From Blastococcus tunisiensis (GTDB lineage Bacteria > Actinomycetota > Actinomycetes > Mycobacteriales > Geodermatophilaceae): a stretch of DNA of 64,000 bases. How positions within the stretch are numbered: position 1 is the stretch's first letter; every line of letters begins with the position of its first letter. The translations under genes and the position numbers were made by a program. Below, piece by piece: positions 45,249 through 54,240 of the stretch. Under the pieces are notes generated by a model. The model was not told the origin of the DNA, ran no database searches, and saw only the letters and a list, made by a program, of their open reading frames with translations. The stretch lies in contig NZ_FOND01000012.1 in the NCBI RefSeq assembly GCF_900112815.1, positions 100,000 through 163,999 of the forward strand, in the 5' to 3' direction.

Positions 45249-46433
45249 GTGGAACGCAGCGAGATCCTCCTCATCGGTGGCGGCAACGCCGGCGTCTCCC
45301 TGGCGGCGCGGTTGCTCCGCGACGGCGCCCGGGACGTCACCGTCGTGGCTCCGCAGCCGGTGCACCGGTACAAGCCGCTGCTCAACTACGTCGGCGCGGG
45401 CGAGGCGACGATGGCCGACCTGGAGCGCCCGATGGCCGACGTCGTCCCCGACGGGTGCCGGTGGGTCCGGGACAGCGTCGTCGTGGTGGATCCGGCGGCC
45501 ATGACGGTGCGCACCCGCGGCGGACGGACGCTGTCCTGCGCCACCCTCGTCGTCTGCCCCGGCCTCGTGGAGGACTGGGCGGCCACCCCGGGGCTGCAGC
45601 CGGCGTACGCCGACGGGTGGATCGCCTCGACCTACGTGCCGGGCAGCGCGCCGCAGGTGTGGCCGAGGCTGTCGGCGCTGCGCGGTGGCTCCGTGGTCTT
45701 CACCGTGCCCCCGGAGCCGGCGTCCTGCGCCCCGACCGCGCTCAAGCCGCTGCTCATGGCCTGCGACCACTGGCAGCGCGCCGGGGTCCTGGCGGACCTG
45801 CAGGTCCGGCTGGTGCTGCCGGCCGCGACGGCGACCGGCCTGCCGGAGGCCGATGAGATCCTCGAGCGCACCTTCGCGGAGTACGGCGTGGAGGTGCTGC
45901 GCGAGGCCCGCATGGAGAGCGTGGACTGGGACCTGCACGCCGTGACGGTCGCGACACCCACCGGCCGCCGGGTGCTGGAGGACGTCGCGTTCGCCCACGC
46001 CGTTCCGCACTACCGGGCGCCGGAGTGGATCGCGGACGCCGGCCTGGCCGCCGACGCGACCCCCGGGCTGGTCGACATCGACCCGTTCACCCTGCGCTCG
46101 CGCCGCCACGACTCCGTCTGGGCGATCGGTGACGCCGCCGACGCCGCCACCCGGCCGTCCGGTGGTGCGCTGCGGAAGCAGGTCGACGTCCTGGCGCGGA
46201 ACATCCAGGCCGCTGCGGGCGGGAAGGAGCTGGAGCGGTACGACGGCTACACGGTCATGCCGATCACGGTGAGCCGCCGGAAGCTGATGCTCAACGAGGT
46301 CGACCGCGACGGCCGGCCGAGCCCGTCGGTGCCCTTCGTGGACCCCTTCAGGCCCCACCGCTGGTCCTGGCTCTTCGACCGCTACGGGCTGCCGCAGGTC
46401 TACTGGCGCCGCATCCTGCGGGGCCGCGTGTAG
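45249..46433 (+). CDS. FAD-dependent pyridine-nucleotide-disulfide-type oxidoreductase (SQR/NDH-2-like)
   Basis: Flavoprotein of 394 residues: VERSEILLIGGGNAGVSLAA dinucleotide fold, VVAPQPVHRYKPLLNYVGAG (sulfide:quinone reductase-like loop), and the second FAD motif SVWAIGDAADAATRPSGGAL. SQR catalytic cysteines are not clearly placed: single Cys residues occur at PDGCRW and ASCAPTALKPL only. It is better called an SQR/NDH-2-like oxidoreductase. GTG at 45249 follows GGGAG. It stands alone. Confidence 0.82.
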   Translation: MERSEILLIGGGNAGVSLAARLLRDGARDVTVVAPQPVHRYKPLLNYVGAGEATMADLERPMADVVPDGCRWVRDSVVVVDPAAMTVRTRGGRTLSCATLVVCPGLVEDWAATPGLQPAYADGWIASTYVPGSAPQVWPRLSALRGGSVVFTVPPEPASCAPTALKPLLMACDHWQRAGVLADLQVRLVLPAATATGLPEADEILERTFAEYGVEVLREARMESVDWDLHAVTVATPTGRRVLEDVAFAHAVPHYRAPEWIADAGLAADATPGLVDIDPFTLRSRRHDSVWAIGDAADAATRPSGGALRKQVDVLARNIQAAAGGKELERYDGYTVMPITVSRRKLMLNEVDRDGRPSPSVPFVDPFRPHRWSWLFDRYGLPQVYWRRILRGRV

Positions 46434-46466
46434 GGGGCGCCGGACGGTGCGTGTCGTCGGCGCCGA

Positions 46467-47699
46467 TCAGCCGGTCGCGCCGCGACCGCCTCGTCGGATC
46501 TCGGCCCTCGACGCAACCTGCACGTGCCGGCCGGAATCGTAGGGCTCGAAGTACGCGTCGGCGAACACGAGGATTCCCCGACGGGGAAGCCAGAAGTCGG
46601 CGAGATGCGGCTGTCGCCCCTCGACCGCTCCCACCACGCCCAGGTCGCAGTCGTCGACGGTCGCGTGGGCGTCCCCGATCCGCCAGACCTCGCCGAGGTC
46701 GACGGCGAACTGCTGCCCACTGGGCACGGTGCCGGTGAGCCGGATGCGCCCGGCCCCCAGGAGCGCACCGGCGCCCCGGCTGACCGCCCCCAGGAACAGC
46801 GGGTGTCGGCGAAGCCGCTGCGGTAGGCGCGGAGGGACCGCATTGAGAGCACGGGTGACGCCGTCCAGCGACAGGGTCATCTCCCAGGTCAACCCCGAGC
46901 CCGTGGCGGCGTCGACCTCCAGCCGCAGGCGGTCCGGTGCGGGCCATCGCAGGTCGATGGGTACCACCCGGACCTCGTCGGTCTCCGGGCCGAACACCCG
47001 GGGGCAGCCGAACCGGGGCTCCTGGTCCTGGTAGATGACCAGGCGCCCGTCCGGGTGGCGGTGCCACACGGATGTGTAGCCGGGTCCGAACGACGTGGCG
47101 GGGAAGCGGCGCATCGCCAGCAGGTGCCCCGACCGGAACGGCAGCCCGGTGACGGCGTAGCCGCGGAGACGCTCGCGGTCCGGGACGTCGGGGAGGTCCG
47201 CCCGTTCCTCGAGGGCGGCGGCGCGGTCGCGAGGGGATGGGCACGGCACGGAGCCTGCCTCGACGCGGTCCTTCAGCTGGCGCAGGAACCGGCGTCCGAT
47301 GCGGCGCATCACCGGGCCCAGCACGGGCGCCTCCAGACGGCCGGTGAGTCCCTGCGGCTGATAGGTGAGCGTCAGCCGGAAGACGGTGCCGTCACCCCGG
47401 CCGGCCAACTCGTAGGCGCCTTCGCTGCCCATCAGCGCGCCCGACGCCTCACGACCACGCCAGGCCAGTCGGTGGGGGGCGTCGACCTCGGTGACCTCGT
47501 TGCGGTACGTCTCGGTCTGCCCGAAGGCGCGGGTCGTGCCGCTGATCCGGCAGCCCGCCACCAACGGGTCGCCGTCGGCGTCGAGGTCGACGACGTAGGG
47601 CGCCCGCCAGACCAGCTCCTCGTCGAGGTCGGTCACGTGGCGCCACACCACCTCCGGCGGACGGTCGATCCGGATCTCCTCGCTCAGCTGCAGCACCAT
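46467..47699 (-). CDS. SRPBCC-domain protein, two-domain
   Basis: Protein of 410 residues. Residues ~1-150 are an SRPBCC/START-like domain: VLQLSEEIRIDRPPEVVWRH, CRISGTTRAFGQTETYRNEV, YQPQGLTGRLEAPVLGPVMR and RRFLRQLKDRVEAG. The remaining ~260 residues form a beta-rich domain I do not recognise (TSVWHRHPDGRLVIYQDQEP, LNAVPPRLPQRLRRHPLFLG). ATG at 47699. It starts 7 bp after the GMC oxidoreductase stop on the same strand, so both are one operon, and may bind the hydrophobic compound that the oxidase handles. Confidence 0.75.
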   Translation of the reverse strand: MVLQLSEEIRIDRPPEVVWRHVTDLDEELVWRAPYVVDLDADGDPLVAGCRISGTTRAFGQTETYRNEVTEVDAPHRLAWRGREASGALMGSEGAYELAGRGDGTVFRLTLTYQPQGLTGRLEAPVLGPVMRRIGRRFLRQLKDRVEAGSVPCPSPRDRAAALEERADLPDVPDRERLRGYAVTGLPFRSGHLLAMRRFPATSFGPGYTSVWHRHPDGRLVIYQDQEPRFGCPRVFGPETDEVRVVPIDLRWPAPDRLRLEVDAATGSGLTWEMTLSLDGVTRALNAVPPRLPQRLRRHPLFLGAVSRGAGALLGAGRIRLTGTVPSGQQFAVDLGEVWRIGDAHATVDDCDLGVVGAVEGRQPHLADFWLPRRGILVFADAYFEPYDSGRHVQVASRAEIRRGGRGATG

Positions 47700-47705
47700 G
47701 GCGGC

Positions 47706-49220
47706 CTACCTCGCGATCAGCGCGGCCTGGCGTTCCGCCAGCGCAGCGATCGTCATGCTCGGCGCGCGCCCGGGCGAGCGTGGGTAGAGGGACCCGTCGG
47801 CGACGAAGAGACCGGGATGGCCGAAGACCTCACCCCGGTGGTCGGCGACACCCTCGTCGGTCGAGCGGGCCATGGCACAACCGCCCATGGCATGCACGGC
47901 CAGGAGATCGTCGCGGCCGGGTGCCCGCGCGGGCAGGAAACGGCGCCCCTCGTACTGCTCGGCGACGCGCCGGAGCGCATCGTCCATCTCCGTGAACAAC
48001 TCCGGGTCCAGGGACCGGTCGACGGACGTGGTCAGCCCCCGGCCGTCGAAGCCGACCGTCGCGTCGGAGGCGTCGGGTCCCATGGCGAACAGGAAGGTCG
48101 ACCGGCGCAGCATCCGGGTCAACCCGGGCGGCAGGGGCAACGCGTCCACCGGAATCCCCACCGCACCGACCGCGTAGCCGGGGAGGTCGCCGCGCGGGAC
48201 GCGGGAGACGGCGCTGAACGACGGGCCCCACGACGAGTCCTCGAGGACGCCGCTGCGCCACAGCAGCCACAGCCGGTCGCCGTTGACGGAGAAGCGGCGC
48301 CCGAGCGAACGGGACAGACGCGGCAACGTCCTGTCGACGTCCCTTGCGGCGAAGAGTAGCCTCAGGGTGTTGAGGCAGCCGGCGGCCAGCACCACCCGCG
48401 GTGCCGTCGCCGTCGACTCCTGGCCCGTGCGGTGATCGAGGTAGCGCACCTCGTAGCCGTCGTCCCCGGTGCCGATGCCCGTGACCTCGCAGAGTGGGCG
48501 CAGGTGTGCGCCGTGCCGGAGCGCGACCGGCAGGTAGGTCAGATCCAGCGAGGTGGTCGAGCCGTCGGTGGCACCGACGAACGCGGTTCCGCGGTACGTC
48601 GACGTGCCGTGGGGCACCCCGGCCGCAGTGGTGACCGTCTGCGGACGGCGGGGGTCCTCGCCCCAGGCGACCGCCAGGTCGCACGCCTGGGCCCCCGGGA
48701 GTCCCGCGGCGGTCACGGCCTTGTCGAAGACGGCGTCCTTCTCCGGCCGCGCCGGGACCGGCGCGGGTTCCAGCATCTCCCGCACAGCCTCGAAATGTGG
48801 CCGCATCTCTGCACCGGTGATCTCGGGCGGGTACGCGTCGAAGAACTCTGCGGGGGGCTCGTCCATGATCGCCGTGTAGTGGTGGGACCCGCCGCCCACC
48901 CCACTGGAGGTGACCGTCGTCAGACGGGGGAAGCGGTGCACCTCGAGGAAGCCGTCGCGGTGCAGAAGTCGTTCCCAGCGACGGCCGTTGCGTGCCCACC
49001 GCACGCCGCGGAGGAGCTTTCGCGAGCCGAGCGCCCCTCGGGGATACGGCCGGGTCTCCTCGGGCGGCCGATCACGCCCCCCGGCGCCCCACCACGGCCC
49101 CCGCTCCAGGACCAGCACCCGCATGCCGGCCTCCGCGAGCCGGGCGGCGTTGACTGCTCCGCCGAAACCGGAGCCCACGACGACGACGTCGAAGGCGTCG
49201 CTTGCGCTGTTGGGGTTCAT
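47706..49220 (-). CDS. GMC-family oxidoreductase (cholesterol-oxidase-like)
   Basis: Flavoprotein of 504 residues. FAD-binding GSGFGGAVNAARLAEAGMRV, then GVGGGSHHYTAIMDEPP, and VVLAAGCLNTLRLLFAARDV. The C-terminal GMC block LLAVHAMGGCAMARSTDEGV holds the active-site His, with VADGSLYPRSPGRAPSMTIA following. No signal peptide is evident, so it is intracellular. It probably oxidises an alcohol on a hydrophobic substrate such as a sterol. ATG at 49220 follows GGGAGG. It diverges from an HxlR-type regulator across ~255 nt. Confidence 0.88.
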   Translation of the reverse strand: MNPNSASDAFDVVVVGSGFGGAVNAARLAEAGMRVLVLERGPWWGAGGRDRPPEETRPYPRGALGSRKLLRGVRWARNGRRWERLLHRDGFLEVHRFPRLTTVTSSGVGGGSHHYTAIMDEPPAEFFDAYPPEITGAEMRPHFEAVREMLEPAPVPARPEKDAVFDKAVTAAGLPGAQACDLAVAWGEDPRRPQTVTTAAGVPHGTSTYRGTAFVGATDGSTTSLDLTYLPVALRHGAHLRPLCEVTGIGTGDDGYEVRYLDHRTGQESTATAPRVVLAAGCLNTLRLLFAARDVDRTLPRLSRSLGRRFSVNGDRLWLLWRSGVLEDSSWGPSFSAVSRVPRGDLPGYAVGAVGIPVDALPLPPGLTRMLRRSTFLFAMGPDASDATVGFDGRGLTTSVDRSLDPELFTEMDDALRRVAEQYEGRRFLPARAPGRDDLLAVHAMGGCAMARSTDEGVADHRGEVFGHPGLFVADGSLYPRSPGRAPSMTIAALAERQAALIAR

Positions 49221-49477
49221 GGTGATCCTCCCGGTGCTCGAATGGGAACGGCGGGTGGGAGCGGTTCCGGACCCCGAACCGGAGACGGCGGCGACATGGC
49301 CCGCCGTGTGCGGTGACGCATCCGGATCAGCTCCTGGAGCGATCGGCCGGACTCCGCTGTGGACGGTCCCCCAGGGCTTCGCCCGGTCACCTGTTCTCCA
49401 CCTCCAGTGTCCGGAGGGACTTGCACGGTGCCCAGTGCACGATCTGTACTGGGGGGACGTCGGATCGGGAGCTCCGG
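49221..49477. other. Divergent intergenic region, GMC operon / HxlR regulator
   Basis: About 255 nt that must contain both promoters and likely the HxlR operator. I do not see a convincing inverted repeat or -10 element in it. Open frames through it lack coding character. Confidence 0.35.
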
Positions 49478-50158
49478 ATGACCGGATACGCGCAGTTCTG
49501 TCCCGTGGCCAAGGCCGCCGAAGTGTTCGACCAGCGGTGGACCCTGCTGGTGCTCCGCGAGATGGTGGCGGGCAGCACCCGGTTCAATGACCTCCACCGG
49601 GGCCTGCCGCGGATGTCGCGGACGTTGCTGTCACGGCGGCTGACGCAGCTGGAGCGCAAAGGCATCGTCGAGCGGGACGAGACAGCGGACGGTCCGGTCT
49701 ACGAGCTGACCGACGCGGGGCACGAGCTGCTACCGGTCCTGGTCGCCATCGGCGAGTGGGGTGTGCGGTGGATGAGCTCGCTGGACGAGGCGGACCTCGA
49801 CCCGGTCTTCCTGCTCTGGGACATGCACCGCCGCATCGACCGGGAGGCCCTGCCTGACGGGCAGACGATCGTGGCGCTCACCTTCCGCGACGCCGCACCG
49901 GAGCTGCGCCGGTGGTGGCTCCTGCTGGCCCCGGACGAGGTCGACGTCTGCGACGAGGACCCCGGGCTGGACGTCGACGTGCACATCGACACCACGTTGG
50001 AGGCCTTCGTCCGGGTCTGGCGCGGGGACCTCGACTGGCACGACGCGGTGGCACAGGAGCGCATCGGGCTCAGCGGATCACGGCTCCTCTGCCGGCGGCT
50101 TCCCCACTGGTTCCGGCTCAGCTATTTCGCGCAGGTCCCGAGACCCGGCCGAGGCTAG
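49478..50158 (+). CDS. HxlR-family transcriptional regulator with C-terminal ligand-type domain
   Basis: Winged-helix protein of 226 residues. Residues 1-~100 are HxlR: MTGYAQFCPVAKAAEVFDQR, WTLLVLREMVAGSTRFNDLH and LPRMSRTLLSRRLTQLERKG. Cys8 occupies the conserved N-terminal position used as a redox or metal sensor in some members. The C-terminal ~125 residues resemble an SCP2-like ligand-binding domain (RWWLLLAPDEVDVCDEDPGL, VDVHIDTTLEAFVRVWRGDL). ATG at 49478. The likely target is the divergent GMC/SRPBCC operon. The gene ends 6 bp before the mobile element. Confidence 0.85.
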   Translation: MTGYAQFCPVAKAAEVFDQRWTLLVLREMVAGSTRFNDLHRGLPRMSRTLLSRRLTQLERKGIVERDETADGPVYELTDAGHELLPVLVAIGEWGVRWMSSLDEADLDPVFLLWDMHRRIDREALPDGQTIVALTFRDAAPELRRWWLLLAPDEVDVCDEDPGLDVDVHIDTTLEAFVRVWRGDLDWHDAVAQERIGLSGSRLLCRRLPHWFRLSYFAQVPRPGRG

Positions 50159-50164
50159 GTCGCC

Positions 50165-50183
50165 CTAGACGTTGAAGCGGAAC
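50165..50183 (+). repeat. att site, distal copy (remnant ychF 3' end)
   Basis: CTAGACGTTGAAGCGGAAC. On the minus strand it spells the end of ychF (F-R-F-N-V-stop). It matches the right copy at 61384-61402 except for one base. The chromosomal stop codon left of the core is the original ychF stop. Confidence 0.85.
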
Positions 50184-50283
50184 GTTCCCTGCGTGATTGA
50201 GCGATCTTGAGCATGACTGAAAACCCGCGTTGACCTGCGCTTTCGCCGTTGGCTGATGTTGGTGGTCGACGGCCTCAAATGAA

Positions 50284-50302
50284 ATTCTTGTGGACTGAGT
50301 GT
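50284..50302 (+). repeat. Perfect 19-bp direct repeat, left copy (integrase arm-site candidate)
   Basis: ATTCTTGTGGACTGAGTGT occurs here and, in the same orientation, at 61318-61336. In the circular form the two would flank the att core at about 100 and 50 bp, like arm-type integrase binding sites. The ~150 nt between this copy and the relaxase gene show nothing else. Confidence 0.65.
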
Positions 50303-50453
50303 TGCCTGACGTCCACGCGCTCGGGCGTGTCGCAGACCGTCTTGAGGCGGGCACATCCGTACTCTCCGTGACGGTCGCGACGTCTCCCCCAAAGGCCATG
50401 GGCGCAGGTACTCGCTGGGCAATGTGCCCGTCGGTAGACGGGCTGCGGGGGGC

Positions 50454-53400
50454 TCACCGTCCCATACGCGGTCCGGCACCCGGACGTGGTCCGAGGCTCG
50501 ACGGTGGCGGTGGCGGTGGCGGTGGCACATGGACGGGCCACTCGTTCGGGGTTCTCCGAACGTCGCCTGCTCGGCGGGCAGTCCGCTCGGCGTTCCGTCG
50601 GCGGGCACGCCACGCGTCGTGCTCATGGGCGAGCCGCTCGGCAGGCTGCGCCTGGGCCGGTTCGGCGGCGGGGATGGCGAGGTGTTCGGCCCGGAGGGTG
50701 GCGATGCGTGCCCGGGCGTCGGTGAGCTCCTGCCGGGTGGCGGCGATGTCTCGGTCCAGCTCGGCGAGCCGCGCCTCGGGCTCGGGGGTCCAGGCGGCTG
50801 GTTCCAATCCTCGGAGTCGCTGGTCGCGTTGGCCGTGGGCCTCGGCCAGCGCGGACCGGGCCTGCTCGTGCTGCTGCCGTGCGGCGTCGGCGGCGGCGCC
50901 CTGGGCGCCGTGCTCGGGGTGGGCGGCTTCGGCGGCGCGCTGAGCGGAGGTGTCGAGTGCCGCCCACAGCGCTGGTCGGTCATCGAACCAGCCGGCCAGG
51001 CGCGCAAGCTCCTTCGCATCGCTGGGCAGGGAGGAAACGTGGGCGCGCCATCGGTCGGCCCAGTCGGCGAGCTGCTCGCCGGCGCGGGCGACCGCGCCCC
51101 GGCGCAGCCCGAGCCGGCCGGGCCCGTCGAGCACGACCTTCGCCGCCGCGCGGGCGGCCCCGCGTTCGCCGTCCCAGGAGCCCAGCAGTCTGTCGCGGAT
51201 CCGGTCGGCCTCGGTGGCGACCGCGGCCGCGCTGGCCTGGGCCCGCTGGTGGGCCTGCTGGGCGGCGATCGCCGCCCGCTCCCGGGCGGCCCCCAACCTC
51301 GCGAGTTCGCCGGCGTGGGGAGCTTCGAGCGCGACTACCTCTCGCAGCTGGTCGCGCTGCGGCTGCCAGAAGGCCAGCCGGTCCAGGCAGTTCTGCTCGA
51401 CGGTCCACGCCCGATGCAGGTCCGCCACGACGTGCTCCAGGGGACGAGGTGCGGCGTAGCGGGCGGCCTCGGCGGCGGCCTGTTCAGCAGCGTGGGAGGG
51501 GCCGAGGTCGGCGCGGTCACGGGCGAAGACAGCGACCCACTGCTCACGGGCCTCGTCCACGTTGGCGGCGACCAGGTGGGCGGTGTTGGCGGTCCGGCCG
51601 CGGGTCATCCCCACGTACGCCGACGCCGCCCCGGTGCGCTCCCCAACCACCAGGTGCGTGGCAGTGACCGTCTCCCCCTGCACCCCGTGCGCGGTGCTCG
51701 CGTAAGCCAGATCCACGTGCGCGGTGACGTAGTCGGCGGGCAGCACCCGCGTCCCTTGCGGGTCCGGGGTGACACCGCCGGGAACGTCCCCGCTGGCAGG
51801 GCCGGCGGGGGTGACAAGCAGCGCGCCGCTTCGGCCGACGGCGGTGACGGTCCAGATGTCGCGGTTGGCCACGCCCAGGTCGCGGTCGTTGCGGCGGGTG
51901 GCGATCCGGTCCCCGACGCCGATCCGCTGCCCGGCCCCGGTGATGGCGACGCGCTGGTCGTCGACGCGGCCGTCGGCGGCCAGCCGGTCGCGGATGGCGG
52001 CGTTGAGGTCGGCGGCCTGCTCGCGGGTGTTCACCACCACCGCCACGGACTCGCCGCGGCGGTGGTGGCCGGCGGCGGCCGCCGCGATCGCATCCTGCAG
52101 CGCGGTCGCATCCGGGTGCAGCCGGATCTGCCCGCGCGCCAGCAGCGCGTCGAAGACCGCGGCGGGGTCGGCGCCGGTGCGCATGGCCAGGGTCAGGTCC
52201 GCGTACTCGGTGTCGGGCAGCACCAGGCCGGCGTCGCTGCGGGTGAAGCGATGCACCGCTTCGAGTGTCAGGTGTGCCGCCGGGTCGACTGCGTCGGCGG
52301 CAAGGTCCAGGACGCCGCCGCGGCCGACCGCGGCCAGTTGGTGCCGGTCGCCGAGCAGTGCCACCCGCACCTGGCATTCGTCGGCGACGGTGAGCAGGGC
52401 GCGGGCGGTGTCCTGGTCCAGCATCCCGGCCTCGTCGACGACCAGCAGATCCCCCGGACGCAGCCGCGCCCCCGCCTCCGTCGGGCCGGCGTAGACCCGG
52501 CCGGTGACCGGATCGGTGTCGCCGGGCGCGAGCCGGGTCCAGGCGCCGTCGGCGTTCCACCGCCAGCCGTGCTGGTAGGCGAGGGACGCCGCCGACCCGG
52601 CCGCCGCGCCCACCTCCGCGGCGGCGACCTTGGCGGCCTTCAGCGTCGGGGTGACCACCACCATCCCGCGGCCCTGGTCGTGGAGCAGGGCCCGGGTGGC
52701 GGCCAGGGTGGTGGTCTTGCCCGCGCCGGCCGCACCCTCCACCACGGCCAGCGGCCGGTCGCCGGACAGCGCGGCGACCGCCGCTGACTGGCCGGCATCC
52801 AGCCTCGCGCCGCCGCCCGCGAGGCCGACCGGCAGTGTCAGGTCCGCGTCCGGTCCGCCGGTCGCGGCGCGGGCGGCGAGCCGGGCGGTCAGGTCGGCCT
52901 CGACCTCGAGCACCAGCTGCGACGTCCAGGCCCGGAGGTGCTCGGGCACCCCGTCGCGGTCCAGCAGCGGCAGGCAGCGGTCCATCGCGCGGGCGGTGAG
53001 GTCCTCGGCCAGCTCGAAACGCACCGCCGCCCCGGCGACGACGCCCGCGGCGGCGATCAGCCGCTCGACCTCGCCGCGGACGTCGGCGGCGTTCCACGCC
53101 GACCGGCCGGCCGCGAGCCGGGCCAGCGTGCGCTGCACCAGCTGGTCTCGGTCGAGGGCGCCGACCGGGGTGGGCGTCAGGTCCACGGGGCCGGCCGGGT
53201 CGCGGTAGCCCAGGTCGTACACCCTCGTCCGCCAGCGTTCCGCCACGTTCGTCCCCGGCTGCGGGGTCACCTTGTCCGGGCGGCCGTCGGCCCAGGCGCG
53301 GGCGTCCCACGCGCGCCGCAGCGCCGGGCCGGGGCGTTCGCCGGGGTGCGTGGCGGTCCATTCGGCTTCGTAGCGGTCCACATTCCGGGCGATCTGCGCA

Positions 53401-54122
53401 TGCCGTGCGCTGAACGGGCCGGCATAGTCGGCGAGCTCCTGTATTTCTCCAGTAGCGTCCTTCGTGTAGCCGTGCGCGGCGAAGGCGGCGTTCAATTCCG
53501 GGTCACACGCCATCGCCGCGTGCCCGATGCCGTTGATCGCATTCAGGGAGTCTCGGATGCCGATGGTGTGCAGGCCCCGCCATTTCCCGGCGGCGAACAC
53601 GCGGGACAGGATTTGCAGGTGCAGATGCCAGTGTGGATCCTCTGCCCGGGAGGTGTAGTGCCGCACCGTCGCCGCCTCCAGCACCTCCAGCGGCACCTGC
53701 ACCTGCCCGCCGCGCGGGCCGACCCTGGTGGTGGCGTGCTGCGACAGCCAGCCGATGATCTGCCCGGCGGCGCGGTCTTGGGCCGCCTCGTACGCGGCGG
53801 CGATGTCCGGATGCAGTGCAGCAGCCAGCGACCAGGTTTTCGGGCCGTTGACCACCACCTCCACGAACCGCACCGCCCGCTCGTCGTCGCGCAGCTGCCC
53901 CCGCGGGTGGTCGGTGCCCGGGTCGCCGCCCGCGACCCAGGTCTCGTAGTTGTCGCCGGTCAGCGGCGCGAGTTCGGTCACGTGCCCGTCGGTGGCGGTG
54001 AAGCGGCGAGCGAAGCCGGTCCCCTCGGCCAGGTAGTAGTCATCGGCCCGACCCCGGTCGGCCTCCACATAGGCACGGGCGGCTGCCGGGTCGCCGACGT
54101 ACACCTTCATTCCCCCGTGCAT
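50454..54122 (-). CDS. MobF-family relaxase-helicase (TrwC/TraA-like)
   Basis: Conjugative relaxase of 1,222 residues that nicks and unwinds DNA at oriT. The TrwC-type relaxase domain (~1-320) has an adjacent tyrosine pair Tyr29-Tyr30 (DDYYLAEG) and the metal-binding three-His motif HWHLH at 164-168. The central RecD-like helicase has Walker A GAAGAGKTT at ~463, Walker B VVDEAGMLD and TAHGVQGETV. The C-terminal ~350 residues are Ala/Arg-rich coiled coil, ending in an eight-Pro run encoded by a GGTGGC repeat. ATG 54122 is used; ATG 54110 (MKVYVGD) or TTG 54134 are alternatives. Intact by all visible motifs. Confidence 0.93.
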   Translation of the reverse strand: MHGGMKVYVGDPAAARAYVEADRGRADDYYLAEGTGFARRFTATDGHVTELAPLTGDNYETWVAGGDPGTDHPRGQLRDDERAVRFVEVVVNGPKTWSLAAALHPDIAAAYEAAQDRAAGQIIGWLSQHATTRVGPRGGQVQVPLEVLEAATVRHYTSRAEDPHWHLHLQILSRVFAAGKWRGLHTIGIRDSLNAINGIGHAAMACDPELNAAFAAHGYTKDATGEIQELADYAGPFSARHAQIARNVDRYEAEWTATHPGERPGPALRRAWDARAWADGRPDKVTPQPGTNVAERWRTRVYDLGYRDPAGPVDLTPTPVGALDRDQLVQRTLARLAAGRSAWNAADVRGEVERLIAAAGVVAGAAVRFELAEDLTARAMDRCLPLLDRDGVPEHLRAWTSQLVLEVEADLTARLAARAATGGPDADLTLPVGLAGGGARLDAGQSAAVAALSGDRPLAVVEGAAGAGKTTTLAATRALLHDQGRGMVVVTPTLKAAKVAAAEVGAAAGSAASLAYQHGWRWNADGAWTRLAPGDTDPVTGRVYAGPTEAGARLRPGDLLVVDEAGMLDQDTARALLTVADECQVRVALLGDRHQLAAVGRGGVLDLAADAVDPAAHLTLEAVHRFTRSDAGLVLPDTEYADLTLAMRTGADPAAVFDALLARGQIRLHPDATALQDAIAAAAAGHHRRGESVAVVVNTREQAADLNAAIRDRLAADGRVDDQRVAITGAGQRIGVGDRIATRRNDRDLGVANRDIWTVTAVGRSGALLVTPAGPASGDVPGGVTPDPQGTRVLPADYVTAHVDLAYASTAHGVQGETVTATHLVVGERTGAASAYVGMTRGRTANTAHLVAANVDEAREQWVAVFARDRADLGPSHAAEQAAAEAARYAAPRPLEHVVADLHRAWTVEQNCLDRLAFWQPQRDQLREVVALEAPHAGELARLGAARERAAIAAQQAHQRAQASAAAVATEADRIRDRLLGSWDGERGAARAAAKVVLDGPGRLGLRRGAVARAGEQLADWADRWRAHVSSLPSDAKELARLAGWFDDRPALWAALDTSAQRAAEAAHPEHGAQGAAADAARQQHEQARSALAEAHGQRDQRLRGLEPAAWTPEPEARLAELDRDIAATRQELTDARARIATLRAEHLAIPAAEPAQAQPAERLAHEHDAWRARRRNAERTARRAGDVRRTPNEWPVHVPPPPPPPPSSLGPRPGAGPRMGR

Positions 54123-54149
54123 TTTCAACGCCAATCGATAATGACCAAC

Positions 54150-54240
54150 AGGTCACCCCTAGAAACGACGATGGGCCCCGCAAAGCGGGGCCCGAACTAC
54201 CTCCGAAGGTAGCATGCGTGCCGTTCTCAGGGGAGGTGAC
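54150..54240. other. Inverted-repeat cluster upstream of the relaxase gene: oriT candidate
   Basis: Three nested inverted repeats occur in 90 bp: GTCACC (54152-54157) with GGTGAC (54235-54240); GGGCCCCGC (54173-54181) with GCGGGGCCC (54185-54193), loop AAA; and CTACCT (54197-54202) with AGGTAG (54207-54212). They begin ~30 bp before the relaxase start, the normal place for oriT. The central hairpin could alternatively be a terminator. Confidence 0.5.

Noticed and set aside
45249..46433. True sulfide:quinone oxidoreductase
   Set aside because: The characteristic catalytic cysteines cannot be placed, so only a general SQR/NDH-2-like label is justified.
50500..50535. GGTGGC tandem repeat, considered as a repeat array
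   Set aside because: It encodes the poly-proline tail of the relaxase and is too short and simple to be CRISPR or a regulatory array.
54173..54193. GC hairpin upstream of the relaxase gene read as a simple terminator
   Set aside because: No gene ends immediately before it and it is nested with two other inverted repeats at the relaxase start, so an oriT/regulatory role is preferred, though not proven.
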